From assembly GCA_046347475.1 (NCBI GenBank), contig JAXMGD010000006.1, positions 248,001 to 312,000 on the forward strand: a stretch of 64,000 nt of DNA. Reading direction: 5' to 3'. The notes below the pieces were generated by a model. That model searched no databases. It was given only the letters and a program-made list of their open reading frames with translations, and was not told where the DNA came from. The translations under genes and the position numbers were made by a program. Below, in pieces: positions 17,250 to 23,901 of this stretch. Source of the stretch: CAMCXE01 sp046347475. GTDB taxonomy: Bacteria; Pseudomonadota; Gammaproteobacteria; Pseudomonadales; Cellvibrionaceae. Position 1 is the stretch's first letter; each line of letters starts with the position of its first letter.

Positions 17250-18392
17250 ATGACATCACCCACCAACGCCCAAAACCGCCGCGCCCTCATCGGCCAGAGC
17301 CCGCGTTTGGTGGTGAAAATCGGCAGTGCCCTGCTCACCAACGAGGGCCGTGGCCTGGATAAAACCGCCATCGCCGCTTGGGTGGCGCAGATGGCCGCCA
17401 TAGTGCACGCGGGTCATGAGCTGGTGTTGGTCTCCTCCGGCGCCGTAGCAGCAGGCATGACGCGCTTAGGCTGGAAAGAGCGCCCCAGCAGCATCCATGA
17501 ACTGCAAGCCGCAGCGGCGGTGGGGCAGATGGGGTTAATTCAAACCTACGAAGAAGCCTTCGGCGCCTTCGGCATAGCCACCGCACAAATCCTCCTCGAC
17601 CACGACGACCTCTCCAGCCGGGAGCGTTATCTAAACGCTCGCTCCACCCTGCGCACCCTCACCGGTCTTAAAGTGGTGCCGGTGGTAAATGAAAACGACA
17701 CAGTGGTTACCGATGAAATCCGCTTCGGCGACAACGATACATTGGGCGCCCTGGTGGCCAACCTGATTGAAGCCGACACCCTGATTCTGCTTACAGACCA
17801 GCTCGGTATGTACAACGCCGACCCGCGCAAACACCCGGATGCGGTGATCTTAAGCGAGCGCGCCGCATCGGACACGCAGCTTGACGCTATGGCCGGTGGC
17901 GGTGGTGTGCTGGGGCGCGGCGGTATGGCCACCAAACTGCGCGCCGCCCGCTTAGCCGCCCGCTCGGGGGCCAATACAGTGATTGTGGGCGGGCGTATAC
18001 CCGATGTGCTGAACCGCCTAATGCAGGGCGAAGACCTAGGCACACTGCTCTACGCCCAGGATGCGCCCATGGCGGCGCGCAAACAGTGGCTGGCCGGGCA
18101 ATTACAGGTGCGCGGCAGTCTGGTGCTGGATGACGGCGCCGTGCAGGTGCTTACCACCAGCGGCAAAAGCCTGTTACCCGTGGGGGTGCGGCAGGTGCAA
18201 GGGCAGTTCACACGCGGCGATCTTGTCAGTTGCCGCGCCTTGGATGGCCGCGAAATCGCCCGTGGCCTGGTGAACTACCATGCCGATGAAGCGCGCAAAA
18301 TCGCCGGTAAACCCAGCGCCCAAATCCACGATCTACTCGGCTACAAGGATTACGACGAGCTGATTCACCGCGATAATTTAATTCTGGTGTAG
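17250..18392 (+). CDS. proB: Glutamate 5-kinase
   Basis: First step of proline synthesis, phosphorylating glutamate. 380 residues: an amino-acid kinase domain (RLVVKIGSALLTNEGRG, VLVSSGAVAAGM, VVNENDTV, GGGGVLGRGGMATKLRAARL) to about residue 260, then a C-terminal PUA domain with LLPVGVRQVQGQFTRGDLV. The obg-proB order is usual in this group. Confidence 0.96.
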   Translation: MTSPTNAQNRRALIGQSPRLVVKIGSALLTNEGRGLDKTAIAAWVAQMAAIVHAGHELVLVSSGAVAAGMTRLGWKERPSSIHELQAAAAVGQMGLIQTYEEAFGAFGIATAQILLDHDDLSSRERYLNARSTLRTLTGLKVVPVVNENDTVVTDEIRFGDNDTLGALVANLIEADTLILLTDQLGMYNADPRKHPDAVILSERAASDTQLDAMAGGGGVLGRGGMATKLRAARLAARSGANTVIVGGRIPDVLNRLMQGEDLGTLLYAQDAPMAARKQWLAGQLQVRGSLVLDDGAVQVLTTSGKSLLPVGVRQVQGQFTRGDLVSCRALDGREIARGLVNYHADEARKIAGKPSAQIHDLLGYKDYDELIHRDNLILV

Positions 18393-18421
18393 TCCTGCCG
18401 CACCGCACCGAGGAGTAGCCC

Positions 18422-18634
18422 GTGGAAAGCATGTATTTTTTAATTCCCATCTCCTTTCTATTCGTAGCCCTGGCGATTGGCTTGTATGTTTGGGCGGTAC
18501 ATAGCGGCCAGTACGACGACCTGGATGTAGAAGGCCAGCGCATTTTGTTTGATCAAGACGACCCACCCAAAGACCCCCCGCAACCGCCACCTCCGGGCGC
18601 AGAACCCAGTCAGACCAAAACCGAGGAACCCTAA
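18422..18634 (+). CDS. ccoS: CcoS, cbb3 cytochrome oxidase maturation protein
   Basis: 70 residues: one N-terminal helix (MYFLIPISFLFVALAIGLYVW), then the CcoS signature GQYDDLDVEGQRILFD and a Pro-rich tail. It is needed to insert redox cofactors into cbb3 oxidase. GTG 18422 has GAGGAG six bases upstream; the later ATG 18431 would sit too far away. The usual ccoNOPQ-GHI neighbours are absent on both sides; only the SafE-like gene follows, after two bases. Confidence 0.9.
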   Translation: MESMYFLIPISFLFVALAIGLYVWAVHSGQYDDLDVEGQRILFDQDDPPKDPPQPPPPGAEPSQTKTEEP

Positions 18635-18636
18635 GC

Positions 18637-19443
18637 GTGCTGGCATTTTTACTGGCCAGCCTCGGCATGGGGCTGTTGGGGTCTTTGCATTGTTTGGGCA
18701 TGTGCGGCGGCCTCACCGCTGCCATAAGTTTCGGCATTCCCGCCCAAGCCGCCCGCACCCGTTTAATCCTGCTCACCAGCCTCGGCCGGGTAGCCTCCTA
18801 TGGCCTCATGGGGCTAGTCCTCGGCGCTCTGGTGCAGTCCCTCAGCCTCGGCCCCTGGCCGCGCTTGCTCGCGGCTGTTTTATTGGTGTTAACCGGTTTA
18901 TATGTGGCCGGTTGGTGGAACCTGCTCACTCGCTTAGAGCGCCTCGGCAGCCACCTTTGGCGCAGGCTTGAACCGGCCCGCACGCGCTGCCTGCCCATAG
19001 ACACAAGCATCAAGGCCCTAAGCTTCGGCCTGCTTTGGGGCGCCTTGCCCTGCGGCCTCGTGTACTCAGCACTCACCTACACCGCCACTGCATCAGCGGC
19101 TTTATCACCCCTGCCGCACCCCATCAGTGCCCCCCTCGGCATGCTCGCCTTTGGCCTGGGCACCAGCCCCGCTGTAGTCATTGGCGGCCTGATGGCGAGC
19201 CAGCTGAAAATCTGGCTGCAAAAACCCCTCCTTAAACCCCTCTTGGGAATAATGTACATAGCCTTCGGCCTCTGGACCGCTTACGCCGCCTTCGGTCATC
19301 AACACCACAACCACTCGCAACACAACCACTCACAACATGGCCAAGAACAGGCACCCGCCATGCAACAGGGTGAGCATGACCATGGCGAGCACATGCAGCA
19401 TGCCGACCCTAGCGAGCCTATGGGGCACGAGCACCACCACTAA
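18637..19443 (+). CDS. SafE/UreH-like membrane protein with His-rich tail
   Basis: 268 residues, six or so membrane helices. Signature motifs are GLLGSLHCLGMCGGL at the N-terminus and FGLLWGALPCGLVYSALTYT in the middle. Both have Cys/His/Met residues suited to copper handling, as in the family that follows ccoS in many proteobacteria. The C-terminal 50 residues are exceptionally rich in His (NHSQHNHSQHGQ, GEHDHGEHMQHAD, GHEHHH), a likely metal-binding tail. Start is GTG 18637, two bases after ccoS, so the two are translationally coupled. The probable role is metal supply to cbb3 oxidase assembly. Confidence 0.82.
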   Translation: MLAFLLASLGMGLLGSLHCLGMCGGLTAAISFGIPAQAARTRLILLTSLGRVASYGLMGLVLGALVQSLSLGPWPRLLAAVLLVLTGLYVAGWWNLLTRLERLGSHLWRRLEPARTRCLPIDTSIKALSFGLLWGALPCGLVYSALTYTATASAALSPLPHPISAPLGMLAFGLGTSPAVVIGGLMASQLKIWLQKPLLKPLLGIMYIAFGLWTAYAAFGHQHHNHSQHNHSQHGQEQAPAMQQGEHDHGEHMQHADPSEPMGHEHHH

Positions 19444-20182
19444 ACGCCAAGCCCTTCCCACCCTATTCGCCGTTAGTTCTCTGCATCTAGATTAACTGCG
19501 ATGGGAATTCACAAAGCCTGGCCCTAAGCCGTAGCCCGGATGCAGCGCTAGCGAAATCTGGGTTTATCTGCATTCACGCAACGAGCCGATAGCAAAATTA
19601 ATGGGTGTACAACAAAACTCAACCCCCAGATTTTTAAACGCTTACCTAGTTTTCCGCGTTGCCGCGCCCCCGAATTCTCTCTCTGACTCCCTCGAATTCT
19701 CGTTCCCAGGCTCCGCGTGGGAATGCATGGTTTTCCCTCTAACCCAATAGCTAAGCGCTGCGTTTAAAACACACAGCGCACATTGCATAGCTTTTTAAAC
19801 GCATATCCTTGCTGCAGTTTTTGCCACTTTGTGATCTCCGGGCGCACGAGGAAGTGCGCGCGGCCGCATAAAAAATTGCTGCACATGTCTGGCCACCAAA
19901 TTTTCAGAGTTGGCTGATAAAGATTGGATTGTTTTGCATGGAATATTCCACAAATTATCATTTGGTCGATGTGACTAATAAACGCTGCATAAAAACATGT
20001 CACGCATTTGCAACTGATCCGTCTTACTATAAACACGCTAAATAATAGCTCTATATAAAATGGCGCGTATATTCGCGAAGCGCGGCTTATATGGAATAAA
20101 AAGCGCATGGCTAGGGTTCGCAGTCGGGGCTGGTAGAGGTTGTGCTGGCGTAGGTTTTTTAAATTTTCGTGAGTAAGTAATT
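19444..20182. other. Long intergenic region with REP-like elements
   Basis: No gene seen on either strand. A 114-codon minus-strand frame (19764-20108) is rich in Cys, Phe and Ile without any family pattern and looks like chance. Two short dispersed-type repeats are present: GTAGCCCGGATGCAGCG...ATCTGGG at 19531-19565 and TTCCCAGG-CTCCG-CGTGGGAA at 19703-19722. The T/A-rich right half should hold the promoter of the peptidase gene. Confidence 0.5.
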
Positions 20183-21586
20183 ATGACTACAAAGCTTGAA
20201 GCATTATTTCGGTGCGTAAAAAAATCTTTTCAGGTGCGCAGTTGGTGGTTAATCACCGTGTTTTTGATTGCTGTAAATGGTTGGGCCTTGGATGCGCCGG
20301 TCAACCTAAAAGCCTACGCAGGCGGCGGCAATGTAATTTTGGTATGGCCGCGTTCAGTGCCGCCGGAAAACAAAACGATTTATTATAAAATTTACCGTAA
20401 CGATGTCGTTATTTCTTGGTACGTAAAAAATGTCGCCCAAGAGGCACCCGTAGTTACCTTCGTAGATACCGCTCCACCTGCCAGTGGTGCAGTTAATTAT
20501 AGTGTTTCAATTAAAACCACCCAAACCAATGAGGAGTCGCCCAAGAGTACAAACGCTACCGTGACAATGCCGGCGGTGGATGTACCAATTCCAGACGTAA
20601 TGTTGGATGTTGCCGGTGTGCCTTCGGCGTATGAATACCTCACAAAATTAAAAGCGGCACTACAATTGTGGTATCCGAAAATTGCCGTATTAATAGCCGC
20701 GCCTCACTACATGCCACCCAAAACCATCGGTTTGCGTATTGATTCGGGTGATTGCAAATACTCTATGGCTGTGGGTGATGACACCTGGATTAATGTTTGC
20801 GCCAAGCATGCCGCATTCCGAGGCAATGAAATTAACCACGACGATATTAATGTGATAGTGCACGAAGGCACTCACCTGATTCAGTCGTATTTTTCCGGTG
20901 TGCCAAGTGTAGATGAGGGTATTGCCACCTGGGCGGGGGATTTAACCGAGCAAAAATTCAGGGCCATTCCCGGTGGTGAAATGAGTTTTTTAAATGGCTA
21001 TGAATATTCAGCAGCATTTTTCAGTTGGATTATGAATCGTTATCCCAATTCTAACTTGGTGCGTAACCTCAATATTCAAGCCCATGACCAAATTATGGAC
21101 TACGGCTGGTTTGCAGATGCAACGGGTAAAAAGGTAAATCAGCTGTGGCAAGAAATGACAAACGTAGAAATGAGCCCACCGCAACCCATGCTACATGGCA
21201 CGGGTTTATGCGCCCAAGTGCTAGGGGAGGGTGAGCCTTCAATTCAATACGGCCTTGCCAGTCGCTGCGCTAATGTGAATAGCCAAACCTTTGTTTATGA
21301 GCCAGTTGCGCAGCGTTTACGTGTTGAGGCGGGTTGTTTGAGTGTAGGTGCCCAGTCGCGTATTCGAGTTGTGGGTTGTAGTGATGCATCTGTGGGCCGC
21401 TGGAGTTTTGAATCTGTTCCGCAATACGCAGGTAAACAATGGGGGCAGTGGCGGCTTGGCGGCAGCAATAAATGTTTACAGCTAGAATCCATCCCCGAAT
21501 CCATCGACAAAACTTCGCCAAGGCTTATAGCCGACGAATGTGATTCCCAAAAATGGGCGCAGGTTTGGCGGCCGTTTAGCGCTTAA
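20183..21586 (+). CDS. Secreted basic-secretory-protein-type metallopeptidase, multidomain
   Basis: 467 residues. A signal peptide runs to about 35 (WWLITVFLIAVNGWA). A fibronectin type III-like domain spans about 37-130 (APVNLKAYAGGGNVILVW, YYKIYRND, VNYSVSIKT). The central domain resembles the plant/bacterial basic secretory protein family: YPKIAVLIAAP, then the zinc motif VHEGTHLIQ (HExxH) near residue 230, followed by GVPSVDEGIATWAGDL. The last 120 residues hold Cys pairs and a QxW-like ending (SNKCLQLES, QKWAQVWRPF) like a degenerate ricin-type lectin module. A carbohydrate-targeted secreted protease is likely. Upstream is 740 bases of non-coding DNA. Confidence 0.75.
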   Translation: MTTKLEALFRCVKKSFQVRSWWLITVFLIAVNGWALDAPVNLKAYAGGGNVILVWPRSVPPENKTIYYKIYRNDVVISWYVKNVAQEAPVVTFVDTAPPASGAVNYSVSIKTTQTNEESPKSTNATVTMPAVDVPIPDVMLDVAGVPSAYEYLTKLKAALQLWYPKIAVLIAAPHYMPPKTIGLRIDSGDCKYSMAVGDDTWINVCAKHAAFRGNEINHDDINVIVHEGTHLIQSYFSGVPSVDEGIATWAGDLTEQKFRAIPGGEMSFLNGYEYSAAFFSWIMNRYPNSNLVRNLNIQAHDQIMDYGWFADATGKKVNQLWQEMTNVEMSPPQPMLHGTGLCAQVLGEGEPSIQYGLASRCANVNSQTFVYEPVAQRLRVEAGCLSVGAQSRIRVVGCSDASVGRWSFESVPQYAGKQWGQWRLGGSNKCLQLESIPESIDKTSPRLIADECDSQKWAQVWRPFSA

Positions 21587-21633
21587 TAAGTCGGCGGGCA
21601 CGGTATTGCCCGCCGCGTTTATTTATTATTCCT

Positions 21634-21715
21634 GTAGCCTGGATGTAATGCAGCCGATTTGGTTTATTTGCCAGAATCAAAAAACCCTGATCGCGCTGCG
21701 TTACATCCGGGCTAC
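21634..21715. repeat. Inverted pair of REP-like units
   Basis: GTAGCCTGGATGTAATGCAGC (21634-21654) and GCTGCGTTACATCCGGGCTAC (21695-21715) are inverted copies matching at 19 of 21 positions, 40 bases apart. A single related unit is at 19531. The pair lies between convergent genes. Confidence 0.75.
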
Positions 21716-21794
21716 TGGTTGTGTATATTTTGATGCCTGTAATTCAAAAGACACGTTGGTGGGCATCGCTTGCATTATTGGTTTGGTTGATTAT

Positions 21795-22292
21795 TTATAA
21801 TTCCCAGCGAAATTTAATGCTGCGTTTACAACCATCGGCATCATCTTTCGAGCAGGGTGCAAATTGCCAGGTTTCGCTAATATGTTGTTGCGCCGCTTTA
21901 TCCACATCACTATTCCCGCAGGATTTAGTCACCTTTGGGTCCAGCACTTTACCTGTGTCGTCCAAGGTGAAATCCATCTGCACATAAGCCTTTGGGCTCA
22001 TCTGCGCCGCTGTTTCTGGCGCTTTGCGCAACTCCAAACACTTGGGTAATTCTTCCGTCACCGCTGGCGCATTGTCTTTCAGTTTTACGCAGGGCGCTTC
22101 GGGCAGGGCGATGTAAAACGTGGTGGGGGTTAAATTGGGGTCAGTATAAATAGAGGTAAAAACCACCCTGGGTGTGTTATCGGGTTTTGGTTTTATGGCG
22201 GAAAAGCCGTAAATCACTACCACATGAAGGAGGGCGATGGCGGATAAGATAAGAATAAATCGCTTAGGGTTTTTGGGGCGTTTTAATTTCAT
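21795..22292 (-). CDS. TonB-family C-terminal domain protein
   Basis: About 165 residues from ATG 22292: a basic start (MKLKRPKNPKRF), one membrane helix (ILILSAIALLHVVVIYGF), a periplasmic linker, then a TonB-like C-terminal domain (KAYVQMDFTLDDTGKVLDPKV, ISETWQFAPC). Paired Cys occur in the periplasmic part (PCVKL, KCLEL, KSCGNS, APCSKDDADGC). No ExbB/ExbD gene is nearby. It may supply a TonB-like function or be an unrelated periplasmic protein with the same fold. The frame extends further upstream, but the chosen Met precedes the membrane anchor. Confidence 0.7.
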   Translation of the reverse strand: MKLKRPKNPKRFILILSAIALLHVVVIYGFSAIKPKPDNTPRVVFTSIYTDPNLTPTTFYIALPEAPCVKLKDNAPAVTEELPKCLELRKAPETAAQMSPKAYVQMDFTLDDTGKVLDPKVTKSCGNSDVDKAAQQHISETWQFAPCSKDDADGCKRSIKFRWEL

Positions 22293-22353
22293 GGGGTAAG
22301 TCTTGTGTGAGCGGGCGGGCTTGTTTTGTTGCTGCATTTGCCGACAGCCGTAG

Positions 22354-22450
22354 GGTGGGCAACTTGTTGCCCACCATTTTAACCGGTAATCATCTGTATT
22401 CGAAGATTTTTGTTTCTTTTGGAAGCGGTGGGCAAGCAAGCTTGCACACC
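22354..22450. repeat. Two GGTGGGCAA palindromes in inverted arrangement
   Basis: GGTGGGCAAC-TT-GTTGCCCACC (22354-22375) is a perfect palindrome with the same arms as 10591-10612. GGTGGGCAAGC-AA-GCTTGCACACC (22427-22450) is a close variant. TAGGGTG at the left edge and CACCCTA at the right edge make the two units mirror each other across about 50 bases. Confidence 0.7.
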
Positions 22451-22497
22451 CTACAGCTGTTTAATCCAGAATTAGATCTGTTGGATAAAGGCTTCTT

Positions 22498-22716
22498 TTA
22501 TTGGGTTCTTGTTTGTATCTTTTTCAAATTTTTGTGGGCTAACCGTATGGTAAATGATAGCCCGACCAATCCAATGCCCAATACACAATAATTCGGCCAG
22601 CCCTCATGAAGGTAGAATTTAATCGCGCCCATTGCCAGCAGCATAATGCCCAAGGATTGTAGGAATGTGCAGGCTATTATTAAAGGTTTGTAAATGCGTA
22701 ATGGTTCGAAACTCAT
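22498..22716 (-). CDS. Small two-helix membrane protein (module gene 4)
   Basis: 72 residues with two membrane helices (about 10-31 and 40-58), a short loop HEGWPNYC and a basic C-terminal tail (AHKNLKKIQTRTQ). Its ATG overlaps the stop of the preceding gene as ATGA. No family recognised. It is the last gene of the minus-strand module headed by the KAP NTPase. Confidence 0.65.
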   Translation of the reverse strand: MSFEPLRIYKPLIIACTFLQSLGIMLLAMGAIKFYLHEGWPNYCVLGIGLVGLSFTIRLAHKNLKKIQTRTQ

Positions 22717-23123
22717 AATTCAAAAATCCTCATATAAACCCCGTTGGAATCCTCGTAAAGCACATATTTAAAGCGGTGATCCGTGTAGGTGGTGGTGAGA
22801 GCATCGTTGCCAGCTTTGCGCCAGCTGCCTACATCTACAATGTCACTTAATCGCTTGGTTTGCGCTGAGTTATCTATTCCTTCGGTGTAAAACGGTGCGG
22901 TGTAAAAGGTAATCATCTGGCCGTTGGCGGTTTTATTATGGTAGGCGAGGTCACCGGCTAGATTGGTCACCAGATTTTCGCCTGCAGGTGTTAGCCACAG
23001 GCCATCAATACGCGCCCAAATATTGAATGGGGTTAAAGCGCTCAAGAGCGTGAACGCACTAGCCCAGCCGAGAGCCAGTAGGCATCTGGTGGCGATGCAC
23101 TTCGCGTATGAGATATTAATCAT
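22713..23123 (-). CDS. Exported hypothetical protein (module gene 3)
   Basis: 136 residues. The N-terminal 38 form a signal peptide or anchor (CLLALGWASAFTLLSALTPF, then NIWA). The mature part is soluble and looks beta-rich (DGLWLTPAGENLVTNL, QMITFYTAPFY, RFKYVLYEDSNGVYMRIFEL). It overlaps both neighbours by ATGA junctions, so the three genes are translationally coupled. No family recognised. Confidence 0.65.
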   Translation of the reverse strand: MINISYAKCIATRCLLALGWASAFTLLSALTPFNIWARIDGLWLTPAGENLVTNLAGDLAYHNKTANGQMITFYTAPFYTEGIDNSAQTKRLSDIVDVGSWRKAGNDALTTTYTDHRFKYVLYEDSNGVYMRIFEL

Positions 23124-23761
23124 TTGCTCGCCTTAGGGTAAATTTTATAAAGGCCTATGTTGGCGCGATACTCGTAATTGCCTTTCGTGCGTTTGTCTTT
23201 GAGGCCGAGCACATAATCCGATAACGCATCGTCCAGCGCTTTTGCGGTGGAAAATGTGGCTTTGCCGGAAATTATCGATGTGGCCGGCCCTTGGTCAACG
23301 AGCATAAATTCTGATTTTTTATCGTTGGTTAAGCGGTAGGTGAGCAGCATGGAATGGTAACCGTCTAACGCGCTCACTCCGAAGATTGAAACCCCAGCTG
23401 TGTGATGTTTCTTTACATAATCGCCAATGCTCTCCTTTAATCTACTCGCTGTGCCATTGCCAGATGCGTCGTTTCCCTTTGTGTCTAAAAATATGATTTC
23501 TTTCAGCGCTCCTGCGAGGCCTTGGTTATTCAAGATGGTATGAGTTGCTGTGCTTCCGCCAACAATTCTATCGCCCAGCTTCATTTTCTCGTCTTTATAA
23601 AGCAGCCTGATAATAGAGTTATGTAGCTCGATGCAGTCTTTGCCGAATTTAATGGATTCAAAAGGTATCAAGGTGGAAAATGTACGGGTTGGGGCGTTGC
23701 CCACGATGGAATCGGTAATTTCCTTAACAACGCTTTCGGGCCATTCTTTGCTTCGGGTCAT
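23120..23761 (-). CDS. Unrecognised soluble protein (module gene 2)
   Basis: 213 residues from ATG 23761, which has GGAGAG at good spacing. A TTG at 23890 would add a Pro/Ser-rich extension but has no ribosome site. There is no signal or membrane segment. Visible blocks are FGKDCIELHNSIIRLLY, GSTATHTILNNQGLAGALKEI, DGYHSMLLTYRL and SEFMLVDQGPATS. The order Cys ... GYHSMLL ... VDQG could be a papain/NlpC-like Cys-His-Asp arrangement, but the spacing is unverified and I do not claim it. It follows the KAP gene by 140 bases and overlaps the next gene. Confidence 0.65.
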   Translation of the reverse strand: MTRSKEWPESVVKEITDSIVGNAPTRTFSTLIPFESIKFGKDCIELHNSIIRLLYKDEKMKLGDRIVGGSTATHTILNNQGLAGALKEIIFLDTKGNDASGNGTASRLKESIGDYVKKHHTAGVSIFGVSALDGYHSMLLTYRLTNDKKSEFMLVDQGPATSIISGKATFSTAKALDDALSDYVLGLKDKRTKGNYEYRANIGLYKIYPKASK

Positions 23762-23901
23762 TTGTCTCTCCATTATCTGGTGAATTTTTGGGGCGCAACT
23801 CTGTTTTTGAGTTGCTGGGCTTGAATTTGGTGCTGGCTGTGCGTTATGTGTCGAGAAATGAATGCGAGTTGTGAATTCCCGGCTGATCAATTCTGTGGTG
23901 T

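Noticed and set aside
19300..19443. CAC-rich direct repeats, considered as a CRISPR-like array
   Set aside because: They encode the His-rich tail of the SafE-like protein; units are short and in frame.
19764..20108. 114-codon minus-strand frame in the 740-base gap
   Set aside because: Rich in Cys, Ile and Phe, with no ribosome site and no family pattern.
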